NCBI GenBank assembly: GCA_948517135.1
Contig: CAORJJ010000057.1
Location: 1 to 13,655, forward strand
Direction of reading: 5' to 3'
DNA length: 13,655 nt
Origin: an uncultured Clostridia bacterium
GTDB lineage: Bacteria; Bacillota; Clostridia; TANB77; CAG-508
The notes beneath the pieces are model-generated. The model saw nothing but the letters and a program-made list of their open reading frames with translations, did no database searches and was not told where the DNA came from. Within the stretch, counting starts at the first letter, position 1. Each line of letters opens with the position of its first letter. The position numbers and the translations under genes are program-made. Below, in pieces: positions 1 through 6,094 of this stretch.

Positions 1-1146
1 TTCTTGTACTGATTTGCTTGAGTCTAATTTAACAATTCTTACTAATTTTCTACTTTCTACAAATTCTACTGCATTTTTATATAATTCATAATATTTATTT
101 AAAGATTCCAATTCATCAAATTGATCTTGAAGCTCTTCCTGTCTTTTATCACTTCTTTCTAATGCAAGTTTTGGTGATAAATCACATAAAAATATCACAT
201 CTGGTAATGGTCCCCAACTTTCTATTGCTTCAATTAATTTTTCATCTGGACATTTTATTTTTATTAAATCTGTAATAAATGTTAATATTGATCTATCATA
301 TACACTATTTACATATTCTGGTGCTCTCCAATGATTTTTTCCAATAATAGTAGCCCATTCAAAATATTTACCAGCTTCCCATAAAGATTTCGCTTGTTTA
401 CCTATTCTTCCTGAATATGGACATATTAAAACTGTTGAATTTGTATTCATTATAGGATTTTGAACTAAATATTTTGCAAGAGTTGATTTTCCTGATCCAT
501 CTAATCCATCAAATGCTATTCTTTTTCCTTTATTTTGTCTTTTTATTAGTCCTAAACTCTCAAATAACTGTATTTTTTCAGCTTTTTTAGTTGCTAAAAT
601 TGCACCAAATTTAACAAATGTTTTATATTCTACTAATCCATTTTCCTTTGCACTTTTACCAGTTTCAACAATATCAAATATACTATTAGCCCATTCTAAT
701 GTTACAGCAGCTTCTACACTTCCTGAAATTTCAACAATATTTTCTTCTGTAATTCCTAAATATTCTTTTGCTAAATTAACGTAGCTTGTTGCAACTTTTC
801 TATCTTTAAAATATTTGAAAGGCATATCTTTTAATTCTTCTTTTACAAGTAAACTAATTCTACAATTTTCTTGTTTAAAATATTTAAGTGATATCATTGA
901 TTTATGACCACTTTCTAACCATTGGTCACTACCATATATAATCATATCAAATTTATTACAATATCTTTTTATATCTTCCCATCTCAAAAGAGTTACTTCC
1001 AAAATGTAATTTTCCTTTTCAAATGTGTGAACCAATTTTCTTAAATTTTCTATTGGTGGCAATTCTAATTCTTTTAAATATTCTTGAAGCACTGGTATTA
1101 ATTTGCCTTTTACAGCACCTAATTTTATTATTGGCTTATCATTCAT
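1..1146 (-). CDS. HisG-like phosphoribosyltransferase fused to thymidylate kinase-like domain (C-terminus outside window)
   Basis: The 382 visible codons hold two domains; the stop codon lies beyond base 1. Residues 1-185 resemble the catalytic domain of ATP phosphoribosyltransferase (HisG): KLGAVKGKL at 8-16, KVATSYVNLAKEYL at 117-130, then SGSVEAA at 141-147 and DIVETGKSAKENGL at 158-171, the PRPP-binding segment. Residues about 207-382 are a P-loop kinase of the thymidylate kinase type, with Walker A DGLDGSGKST at 213-222, YDRS at 283-286 and a lid-like ALERSDKR at 328-335. HisG transfers phosphoribosyl from PRPP to ATP in histidine synthesis and TMK phosphorylates dTMP; no other his gene is visible here. 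I infer a nucleotide-building bifunctional enzyme of unknown substrate. The start at 1146 has TGGAGGA just upstream and follows the stop of the preceding gene by 14 bases, so it is cotranscribed with the acetamidase-like gene. Domain calls are firm, the substrate is not. Confidence 0.85.
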   Translation of the reverse strand, partial: MNDKPIIKLGAVKGKLIPVLQEYLKELELPPIENLRKLVHTFEKENYILEVTLLRWEDIKRYCNKFDMIIYGSDQWLESGHKSMISLKYFKQENCRISLLVKEELKDMPFKYFKDRKVATSYVNLAKEYLGITEENIVEISGSVEAAVTLEWANSIFDIVETGKSAKENGLVEYKTFVKFGAILATKKAEKIQLFESLGLIKRQNKGKRIAFDGLDGSGKSTLAKYLVQNPIMNTNSTVLICPYSGRIGKQAKSLWEAGKYFEWATIIGKNHWRAPEYVNSVYDRSILTFITDLIKIKCPDEKLIEAIESWGPLPDVIFLCDLSPKLALERSDKRQEELQDQFDELESLNKYYELYKNAVEFVESRKLVRIVKLDSSKSVQE

Positions 1147-1160
1147 TGTATTTTCCTCCA

Positions 1161-2186
1161 TTATTCAAATATAATTTCTCTTAATTCTTTTGAAAACTCT
1201 TTATATGAATTATTTGTTACTCTTTCAACATTTTCTTTACTTATTACTACAACACTAGTTGATTCAGAAGTTTTTGAAAATGCCTGCCCATTAAATGTAT
1301 TTCCAATTAAAGTTAAGAGTGATTTAATCATGTTTTTTGACATTGTTGGTATCAATTCTTGCAGAATATGAGTTCCTCCTTTAAATGCATCATAAACTGA
1401 ATTTTCAAGTTTCATCTTTTCTCCAATTCCAACAATTCCCAGACATTCTTTTTCAGAAAATGGTTCTTTTCCTACTACTAAAATATTTTCAAGACTTTTT
1501 CTAGGCTTTAAAATTTCTACATCTAAAATAACTTTGCTTGAAGCTTCCATAGCAATTCCACTTAATTCACCATAACCTTGAAGTCCATGAACATCTCCTA
1601 AATATAAACCTGCCCCTTCTATTTCAACTGGAATATAAATATCTACCCCCTCTGTAATAAAAGGAATATCTAAATTTCCACCATTTTTAGGTTTTGCATG
1701 ACCAGTTTTTATATTATCATCTTTAGGTGTTGTTGCTATCATTCCTATCATTGGCTTATATTCTAGTTTAATTCCATTACTATAATAAATTTCGTTTTTA
1801 GAAGCTTTTCCTGATATTATTGGTATTCTATCTGCAATATCTGGATTTTCTAAAGGATCAATTCCAGCAGTTTTTGAAAGACTTTGTGCCATTTCCTCTA
1901 TTTCTATTTTATAAATATGAACTTTTAAAACATCTCCTGGCTTTGCATTTTCTATATTTATTGGACCTGTTAATGGATGATGATGTGTTTTTTCATTTTT
2001 ATAATAAATTAGTGTCATTAATTCATTCAAATCTTTAAATTTATCTCCATATGCATTTACTGTTTCTATACAAGTTTTTTCTTTTTCTTTTATACTCGCA
2101 ACAAATTCATTTTCTTTATTTATATTTGTTTGATAATTACATTCTATATTAAACATATTGTAATTTTTCAATTCCTTTCTTTTCAT
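1161..2186 (-). CDS. acetamidase/formamidase family protein
   Basis: This 341-residue protein has the hallmarks of the FmdA/AmdA family, which hydrolyses short amides to the acid and ammonia. Visible signatures are HHHPLTGP at 68-75, the AKPGDVL turn at 81-87, GGNLDIP at 169-175 and GDVHGLQGYGELSG at 197-210, which matches the family metal-binding GDVH..QG.GE segment. Length is near the family norm. It is the third gene of the block C operon; its 5' end overlaps the SDR gene by 38 bases. No good ribosome binding site precedes the first ATG. An ATG at 2156 overlapping the SDR stop by 8 bases is an equally good start through translational coupling. Cytoplasmic, no signal peptide. In this context it may remove an amide from a pathway intermediate rather than from acetamide; that is inference. 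Confidence 0.85.
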   Translation of the reverse strand: MKRKELKNYNMFNIECNYQTNINKENEFVASIKEKEKTCIETVNAYGDKFKDLNELMTLIYYKNEKTHHHPLTGPINIENAKPGDVLKVHIYKIEIEEMAQSLSKTAGIDPLENPDIADRIPIISGKASKNEIYYSNGIKLEYKPMIGMIATTPKDDNIKTGHAKPKNGGNLDIPFITEGVDIYIPVEIEGAGLYLGDVHGLQGYGELSGIAMEASSKVILDVEILKPRKSLENILVVGKEPFSEKECLGIVGIGEKMKLENSVYDAFKGGTHILQELIPTMSKNMIKSLLTLIGNTFNGQAFSKTSESTSVVVISKENVERVTNNSYKEFSKELREIIFE

Positions 2187-2835
2187 CTTTTAGAGGCTTT
2201 AATGGTCTCATATCTATATATGGCATATAAACTTTTTTAGGTAATTCTATAAGACTTTCTATTGCCTCACCAATTTCTTCTGGCATTAATTTCCATTCTT
2301 CATCTATATTATGATCTCTATTTTTAATACTTCCTAAAGATAAATACATAACTCTTATATCATCATATCTAAGTTCTTCTCTTAAACATTCTGCCATTCC
2401 TCTTAAAGCAAGTTTAGTTGAACAATAAGCAGAACCTTCTTCAAAAGTATATTTTTCTGAATGAGAACCAACAACAACAATATCACCTTTAGCTCTTTTT
2501 ACATTTTCTGTAAAATTATTTAAGACATAAAATGCTCCATTTAAGTTTGTATTTACAGATGATTCCCAATCTTCTTTTTTCATATTTTCTATTTTATTAA
2601 ATCTTCTAATACCTGCATTAATTATTAATAAATCGATTTTTTCATCAACATTATTTTTAATTTTTTCTATATTTTGACTTGAAGAAATATCACATTCAAT
2701 TTCTAAATAATTTTCTATTTTGCAATTACTAACACTTCTATTCAAGCCAATTACTTTATAACCATTTCTTAAAAGTACATTTCTAATTCCTTCTCCGAGT
2801 CCTCTGTTACACCCTGTTATTAAAGCTGTTTTCAT
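2149..2835 (-). CDS. short-chain dehydrogenase/reductase (SDR)
   Basis: The 228-residue product is a classical-type SDR, an NAD(P)-dependent oxidoreductase. It shows TGCNRGLG at 7-14 (the TGxxxGxG dinucleotide-binding loop), an acidic CDI at 48-50, NAG at 73-75, NTNLNGAFYV at 95-104, active-site serine in VVGSHS at 121-126 and the catalytic YCSTK (YxxxK) at 137-141. Length is slightly short for the family (about 250), with a Lys-rich tail. GGAGG lies 8 bases before the ATG, and the gene starts 12 bases after the upstream CYTH-kinase stop, so it is the second gene of the operon. Its 3' end overlaps the next gene. Substrate cannot be assigned; presence in a nucleotide-themed operon suggests a sugar or ring oxidation or reduction on a nucleotide-like intermediate. 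Confidence 0.9.
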   Translation of the reverse strand: MKTALITGCNRGLGEGIRNVLLRNGYKVIGLNRSVSNCKIENYLEIECDISSSQNIEKIKNNVDEKIDLLIINAGIRRFNKIENMKKEDWESSVNTNLNGAFYVLNNFTENVKRAKGDIVVVGSHSEKYTFEEGSAYCSTKLALRGMAECLREELRYDDIRVMYLSLGSIKNRDHNIDEEWKLMPEEIGEAIESLIELPKKVYMPYIDMRPLKPLKDEKKGIEKLQYV

Positions 2836-2847
2836 ACTTTTACCTCC

Positions 2848-3753
2848 TTATCTTTCATAATCAATTTCTTTTAATATTGATTTTTTAACTTTTTGATATT
2901 GCTGATTAACATCTAATCCTGTACAATCAACTAATTTCAATCTCCCATTAGTTTTATAATGAGCCATCATATAATCATAAGTTTCTTTATATAATAAACC
3001 ATATTTATAAGCATCTAGATCAAATTCTGAAATTTTGCTTCTTGATGTTACTCTTCTCATTAGCTCTTTTTCATCAAAATTGACTAGAAAAATAATATTA
3101 GCATCACTTTTGTTTGAAAAATATTTATTATAAATTTCTTCTCCTCTTTTTTCATTACTAACATCAAACAACATATTTTTTGATATTACGTCTTCACATC
3201 TATCTTGACAAATGATTCCATCTGATAATAATTTAGTAATTGTTGTTGTTTTTCCTACTGCATCAGTTCCTTCTACAATTACATTTGCTTTTTTTATACT
3301 TCCTTTGGAAATATTTTCATTAGAATATATTTGATTTCCTGTAACTTCTATAAAAGTATCTTTAGCTTCATAGTTTGCTAAATTTTCATTTTCACTTGAA
3401 ACTTCAATCATTGTGAATTCTACTGGTTTTAAAAATTCATCAATTTCCACTATATACTTTCCATCAATATATTTTGTTCTTTTTTTCTTAATAATTTGAA
3501 GTTTACTATTATTTAAAAATTCATTTTCTTCTATTTCTGTAACAACTGTAATAGTTCCATTTCTTTTACTTTTAGTAAATTTCACATCATTTGAAGTTTC
3601 AAATTTTCTATACTTATACTCACCATTATAACTTTGTGTTATTGTATAACTTTCAACCTTTTCTAATTTATCTAAATACTTTTTTAAATTACTTTTTCTT
3701 ACTGGTATAAATTTTCTTTCTACATTATTTAAGTTTCCTGTTTCTAATTTCAT
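2848..3753 (-). CDS. CYTH (triphosphate tunnel) domain fused to thymidylate kinase-like P-loop kinase
   Basis: First gene of the block C operon. Counting from an ATG at 3759, residues about 12-150 look like a CYTH domain: VERKF at 13-17, RKFET at 51-55, Lys/Arg/Glu-alternating strands at 59-80 and 89-106, EIDEFL at 105-110, MIEVSSEN at 117-124 and a late EVTG..IYSN at 138-147. CYTH proteins bind triphosphates in a tunnel and include adenylate cyclases, thiamine triphosphatases and polyphosphatases. Residues about 156-303 are a TMK-like kinase with Walker A EGTDAVGKTT at 163-172, a DR motif in QDRCED at 185-190 and lid arginines at 235-240. The AGGTGAG site abuts the ATG at 3759 but sits 7 bases from the in-frame ATG at 3753, so I start there (301 residues). 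The CYTH match is by motif and is less certain than the kinase. Confidence 0.8.
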   Translation of the reverse strand: MKLETGNLNNVERKFIPVRKSNLKKYLDKLEKVESYTITQSYNGEYKYRKFETSNDVKFTKSKRNGTITVVTEIEENEFLNNSKLQIIKKKRTKYIDGKYIVEIDEFLKPVEFTMIEVSSENENLANYEAKDTFIEVTGNQIYSNENISKGSIKKANVIVEGTDAVGKTTTITKLLSDGIICQDRCEDVISKNMLFDVSNEKRGEEIYNKYFSNKSDANIIFLVNFDEKELMRRVTSRSKISEFDLDAYKYGLLYKETYDYMMAHYKTNGRLKLVDCTGLDVNQQYQKVKKSILKEIDYER

Positions 3754-3768
3754 AAACATCTCACCTTT

Positions 3769-3795
3769 TACTTATTATATTTTGTATATTAAGTA
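3769..3795. promoter_or_regulatory. Inverted repeat in the 5' leader of the CYTH-kinase operon, candidate operator
   Basis: TACTTATTATA (3769-3779) faces TATATTAAGTA (3785-3795) across a 5-base centre, with one mismatch in 11 pairs. It lies between the -10 box and the ribosome binding site. A second copy of one arm lies upstream of the -35 box at 3845-3862. A dimeric repressor site is the simplest reading. The regulator is not in the window. Confidence 0.5.
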
Positions 3796-3806
3796 GCTAC
3801 AACTGC

Positions 3807-3835
3807 ATTATACATACTATATTATTCTTTGTCAA
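3807..3835 (-). promoter_or_regulatory. Consensus sigma-70/A promoter of the CYTH-kinase operon
   Basis: On the minus strand TTGACA (3830-3835) and TATAAT (3807-3812) are separated by exactly 17 bases, a perfect match to the housekeeping consensus. Transcription would start near 3800, about 47 bases before the chosen start codon, and run through the SDR, acetamidase and HisG-kinase genes. Confidence 0.9.
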
Positions 3836-3844
3836 TACTTTTTG

Positions 3845-3862
3845 TAAAAAATATAATAAGTA
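3845..3862. repeat. Inverted distal copy of the leader operator arm
   Basis: AAAATATAATAAGTA at 3848-3862 is the exact reverse complement of 3769-3783, and extending to 18 bases gives 17 matches. It sits about 10 bases upstream of the -35 box, so the two copies bracket the promoter about 80 bases apart, centre to centre. This suits a regulator bound on both sides of the polymerase site. AT-richness raises the chance of coincidence. Confidence 0.45.
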
Positions 3863-3899
3863 TTTATAAAATAAGATTTATTGTATGTTATCAAAAGCT

Positions 3900-3941
3900 T
3901 TTATTTAGCAGAAAGTGCAATGCACTTTCCTACTAAATAAA
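3900..3941. repeat. Long imperfect palindrome of unknown role
   Basis: Nested arms TTTATTTAG (3900-3908) with CTAAATAAA (3933-3941) and GAAAGTGCA (3911-3919) with TGCACTTTC (3921-3929) leave a single-base loop. Neither strand continues into a T tract after the hairpin, so it is not an ordinary intrinsic terminator. It abuts the T tract of the true terminator on its right. With the terminator, the operators and the promoter it fills the roughly 245-base gap between the CYTH-kinase gene and the small reading frame at 3999. Confidence 0.6.
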
Positions 3942-3983
3942 AAAATGTCCCGAAAGACACTCATATAAGCATCTTTCGGGACA
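3939..3983 (-). terminator. Intrinsic terminator of the small membrane protein unit
   Basis: TGTCCCGAAAGA (3946-3957) pairs perfectly with TCTTTCGGGACA (3972-3983). Read on the minus strand, the 12-base-pair stem is followed by seven T residues at 3939-3945. It lies 16 bases after the stop of the short frame at 3999 and separates block B from block C. Confidence 0.92.
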
Positions 3984-3998
3984 TGTACATGAAATTAT

Positions 3999-4094
3999 TC
4001 AATTGTATTTTAGTTCAAAATTATCCAACATATTCTTTAATAGCTTGTATCTTTTATATGCACGATCTATTCTCCTTTTATCGAATCCTGTCAA
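3999..4094 (-). CDS. Possible 31-residue small protein, or +1-frame extension of the 67-residue gene
   Basis: A second frame opens with TTG at 4094, inside the last codons of the 67-residue gene, and ends at a TGA 16 bases before the terminator. It would encode a very basic, charged peptide (KRRIDRAYKRYKLLK in the middle). Only a weak Shine-Dalgarno-like AAGTGA precedes the TTG. Support comes from the fit between this frame's stop and the terminator, and from the otherwise unexplained 94 bases. It could instead be the true C-terminus of the upstream protein reached by a frameshift or lost by a one-base indel, or plain untranslated RNA. Confidence 0.3.
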   Translation of the reverse strand: MTGFDKRRIDRAYKRYKLLKNMLDNFELKYN

Positions 4095-4281
4095 TCACTT
4101 TAAGTATCAAATTAAAAAAGTTCCAGATAATATCTCCTAACTTGTCTGTTATTTTAAAAAACAACCGAAAAACTTTATAAAACATTCCACTAAAAAACTT
4201 CTTAAATACTTCAGTACTTGTGACTTTAAATGATGCCCAAATAATTACACATACTACTATCATCGCTACTAATGTTGTCAT
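4078..4281 (-). CDS. Small single-span membrane protein (67 aa)
   Basis: I do not recognise this family. The product has one N-terminal hydrophobic segment at about 3-19 (MIVVCVIIWASF region), followed by a basic, aromatic-rich amphipathic stretch (FKKFFSGMFYKVFRLFFKITDK at about 26-47, cut into Phe/Lys repeats) and a second mildly hydrophobic helix near 50-65. This suggests a small inner-membrane protein lying along the bilayer. A strong AGGAGG lies about 7 bases before the ATG, which makes it a real gene. It is transcribed alone, between the methyltransferase terminator and its own terminator. The C-terminus may continue in another frame (see 3999-4094). It could be a toxin-like or holin-like peptide; nothing in the sequence decides this. 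Confidence 0.75.
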   Translation of the reverse strand: MTTLVAMIVVCVIIWASFKVTSTEVFKKFFSGMFYKVFRLFFKITDKLGDIIWNFFNLILKVIDRIR

Positions 4282-4313
4282 ATTACTCCTCCTAAGATAT
4301 GATTGAACTATAT

Positions 4314-4342
4314 ATTATACAATTACATAAATATTATATCAT
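4314..4342 (-). promoter_or_regulatory. Weak candidate promoter of the 67-residue gene
   Basis: TATAAT at 4314-4319 is perfect, with ATGATA at 4337-4342 (four of six -35 matches) 17 bases upstream. Another TATAAT at 4333-4338 has no recognisable -35 box. The preceding terminator implies that a promoter must exist in this short gap. Confidence 0.5.
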
Positions 4343-4350
4343 ATTTACAT

Positions 4351-4389
4351 AAAAAAGAAAAGCAGTATAATAAATATATACGCTTTTCT
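4351..4389 (-). terminator. Intrinsic terminator after the methyltransferase-like gene
   Basis: AGAAAAGC (4356-4363) pairs with GCTTTTCT (4382-4389), and GTATA (4365-4369) with TATAC (4377-4381) across a one-base bulge. Read on the minus strand the hairpin runs into a T tract at 4351-4356. It begins 5 bases after the methyltransferase stop. Confidence 0.85.
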
Positions 4390-4393
4390 TCTT

Positions 4394-5149
4394 TTAGCAT
4401 AAATCACTTCCTACAATCCAATTTTTAGCATTCTGAGTATTATCTAATAAATACTTTCCATTATATCTTTCATCATCTTCGCCAAATGGATAATATTCTA
4501 AAACTTTATTTATATAATCATTATCCATATTAACTAATTGTTTTATTTTATTAAAACAATTTTCTGTAATTTCATCCATTTCTTTAAATTCCTCTTTAAA
4601 ATAAAGATTACTTTTGTATTGGCTCATTATGATTGTTTCTATTTTTTTATTATCAAAAAATCTTTTAAATGATAAGTAAACATCATTAGTTATATTCTCT
4701 ATCATATTAGTATCTTTTCCAAGTTCTTTCCATGCCTCAGATAATATATCTCTAAAATCATCCTTTCCTAAATTGTTTATATATGATTTTTCCATATATT
4801 CTACAATTATCATATCATCTATACTATGATTAGATAAAAATAAATCAAATTCATTTGGTATATTATCAAAACAATTTTCAAAGTTTTTATTTATGCAAAT
4901 TATATTAGCTTCTGGAAGAAATTTTGTATACATTTCTTTTATATATTCTAATACTTCTTTATTAGTATCTATTACATACAAATTTCCTTTAAAATTAAAT
5001 TCCTTTAAAGCATATGCAATTTTATACCTATATCCTAGTGCTAGTTCAACTACTGTTTCTAAATTTCCAACATGTACTTTTTCTATTAATTTAGCATATA
5101 GTTTACCTATATACCATTCCCATTCATCATCTGCAATTTTTTCACTCAT
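4394..5149 (-). CDS. SAM-dependent methyltransferase-like protein
   Basis: This 251-residue cytoplasmic protein appears to carry a class I (Rossmann) methyltransferase core. VVELALGYRYKIAYAL at 33-48 stands where motif I (E/DxGxGxG) is expected, followed by a hydrophobic strand ending in an acidic residue (LYVIDTN, Asp 61) as in motif II, and FDLFLSNHSIDD at 101-112 as the strand with the catalytic-pocket motif. Motif I has only one of the usual glycines, so SAM binding is not assured. The C-terminal half (about 125-251) is helical and charged with no recognised domain. It has its own consensus promoter and terminator, so it is a single-gene unit. A GTGAGGT site lies 7 bases before the ATG. 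The substrate is unknown. The position between nucleotide-enzyme operons suggests, without proving, a tailoring role. Confidence 0.65.
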   Translation of the reverse strand: MSEKIADDEWEWYIGKLYAKLIEKVHVGNLETVVELALGYRYKIAYALKEFNFKGNLYVIDTNKEVLEYIKEMYTKFLPEANIICINKNFENCFDNIPNEFDLFLSNHSIDDMIIVEYMEKSYINNLGKDDFRDILSEAWKELGKDTNMIENITNDVYLSFKRFFDNKKIETIIMSQYKSNLYFKEEFKEMDEITENCFNKIKQLVNMDNDYINKVLEYYPFGEDDERYNGKYLLDNTQNAKNWIVGSDLC

Positions 5150-5172
5150 TATTCATACCTCACTTTAAAATA

Positions 5173-5201
5173 ATTATATTAGATAAAATAATTATTTTCA
5201 A
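5173..5201 (-). promoter_or_regulatory. Promoter of the methyltransferase-like gene
   Basis: On the minus strand TTGAAA (5196-5201) and TATAAT (5173-5178) are 17 bases apart. It begins immediately after the upstream terminator hairpin and about 20 bases before the ATG region, so it serves the methyltransferase gene alone. Confidence 0.85.
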
Positions 5202-5203
5202 CT

Positions 5204-5236
5204 AAAAAGTACTTTGCTTTTAGCAAAGTACTTTTT
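5204..5236 (-). terminator. Intrinsic terminator of the 109-residue gene
   Basis: AAAAAGTACTTTGC (5204-5217) pairs perfectly with GCAAAGTACTTTTT (5223-5236) over a 5-base loop. The T run is part of the stem base on both strands, so it could also stop plus-strand transcription. Confidence 0.9.
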
Positions 5237-5258
5237 TATCTATTGTACATTATAATTC

Positions 5259-5588
5259 TTATCTATCAATAATGTTTCCGTCTGTCCTATTTACGCCTTC
5301 CATCATTCTTCTTAAAGAATTTCTTGTTTCAGGGTCTAATTTTTCTAGTTGTACCATTACTTGTTGTTCACTTTTTCTTAATTCTTGTTCAGCTATTGTT
5401 AATTCTCTTTTAGCACTTGATACACCCTCTTTTCTTTGGTTAACTATTCTTCTGTTTTGTTCAGTAATGGCCATTAATTTAAAAATATCTTCCATTGGAG
5501 ATTTTTCAATTTTTACTGGCTTTCTTACTGGCTCTCTATAACTAGAATAGCTTGAACTTCCTTTTCCACTATAACTGCTTGTTCCCAT
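5259..5588 (-). CDS. Small basic coiled-coil protein, paralogue A (109 aa)
   Basis: Unrecognised family. Residues 1-28 are Ser/Tyr/Gly/Lys-rich and probably disordered (MGTSSYSGKGSSSYSS at 1-16). From PMEDIF at 31 to about 101 the sequence is helical and heptad-like, with KEG at 53-55, a run of Glu/Gln/Arg at 61-76 and LDPE at 84-87 before a final helix. It aligns without gaps over about 70 residues with the next gene, so the two are duplicates. I start at 5588 because GGGGGG lies 7 bases upstream; an ATG at 5612 would fall almost on the predicted transcription start. It is cytoplasmic with no enzyme motif, and is transcribed alone from a near-consensus promoter. Possible roles are an adaptor, a scaffold or a substrate of a neighbouring modification enzyme such as the SelO-like protein; this is speculation. 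Confidence 0.8.
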   Translation of the reverse strand: MGTSSYSGKGSSSYSSYREPVRKPVKIEKSPMEDIFKLMAITEQNRRIVNQRKEGVSSAKRELTIAEQELRKSEQQVMVQLEKLDPETRNSLRRMMEGVNRTDGNIIDR

Positions 5589-5624
5589 AAATAAGCCCCC
5601 CTTTTCTTTCATTTTGTTCGTGAT

Positions 5625-5653
5625 ATTTTATCAGTTTTTTCTTACATTGTCAA
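5625..5653 (-). promoter_or_regulatory. Promoter of the 109-residue gene
   Basis: TTGACA (5648-5653) and TAAAAT (5625-5630) are 17 bases apart on the minus strand. Predicted transcription start near 5618 rules against the ATG at 5612 and favours 5588. Confidence 0.87.
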
Positions 5654-5700
5654 TATAGGAACACAAAGTTATGTAAATTAAAATAAAATTTATATGACAA

Positions 5701-5733
5701 AAAAAATCACTAGCATATAGCTAGTGATTTTTT
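5701..5733 (-). terminator. Intrinsic terminator of the 104-residue gene
   Basis: AAAAAATCACTAGC (5701-5714) pairs perfectly with GCTAGTGATTTTTT (5720-5733) over a 5-base loop. The A run at 5699-5706 gives the T tract on the minus strand. It starts 7 bases after the gene's stop codon. Confidence 0.92.
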
Positions 5734-5739
5734 ATTTAA

Positions 5740-6054
5740 TTATCTTTCATCATCTCTAAAACTTTTGTCTTTCTCATTTAATTTTTTTAACATTGCTCTT
5801 AACATTCTTTGAGATTCTGGATCTAATTTACTTATTTCTTCTCTTACTTCAGCTTCGCTTCTTCTTAATTCTTCTTCAGCTTCCATAAATTGATTTTCAG
5901 CATCAGCTAATCCTTCTTTTGCTTTTATCAATTTCTTTCTTCTTGCTTCTGCATCAGTCATTTTACTAATTACTTCTTCCATTGGAGTTCTTTGATTTTG
6001 ACTTTTTCTTCTCTTTGGTTTATATTCCTCATCTCTATAAGTACTTGCTCCCAT
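5740..6054 (-). CDS. Small charged coiled-coil protein, paralogue B (104 aa)
   Basis: Paralogue of the 109-residue protein with a constant 7-residue offset. Shared marks are MG(A/T)S(T/S)Y at the start, PME(E/D) at 24-27, KEG at 46-48, a Glu/Arg-rich heptad stretch at 53-76, LDPE at 77-80 and a closing LRxM helix. It is more acidic in its coil and has a Lys/Arg patch at 12-17. No enzyme, membrane or DNA-binding signature is visible, and I do not know the family. Start choice is clear: AGGAGGGGG lies 6-8 bases before the ATG. It has a perfect consensus promoter and a perfect terminator, so high expression is expected. Retention of two tightly controlled copies beside a SelO-like gene suggests a shared cellular role, for example as structural or adaptor proteins. 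Confidence 0.82.
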   Translation of the reverse strand: MGASTYRDEEYKPKRRKSQNQRTPMEEVISKMTDAEARRKKLIKAKEGLADAENQFMEAEEELRRSEAEVREEISKLDPESQRMLRAMLKKLNEKDKSFRDDER

Positions 6055-6094
6055 AAATCCCCCTCCTATTTAATTTATAAAATTCAACAGTTTT

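Noticed and set aside
1..1146. Ordinary histidine biosynthesis hisG
   Set aside because: No other his genes are present, the operon partners are an amidase, an SDR and a CYTH-kinase, and a TMK-like domain is fused at the C-terminus.
3900..3983. CRISPR or tandem repeat array
   Set aside because: The two hairpins here are different sequences, with no regularly spaced direct repeats. No tRNA or rRNA gene was recognised anywhere in the window.
3983..4180. Plus-strand open frame of 65 codons
   Set aside because: It is antisense to the well-supported 67-residue gene, begins at the edge of the terminator hairpin, lacks a ribosome binding site and encodes a composition typical of reversed AT-rich sequence.
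5259..6054. RiPP precursor peptides for the radical SAM maturases
   Set aside because: The two proteins are about 105 residues, charged, coiled-coil and without a Cys/Ser/Thr-rich core or leader cleavage motif, and they have separate promoters. The idea is kept only as a weak possibility.
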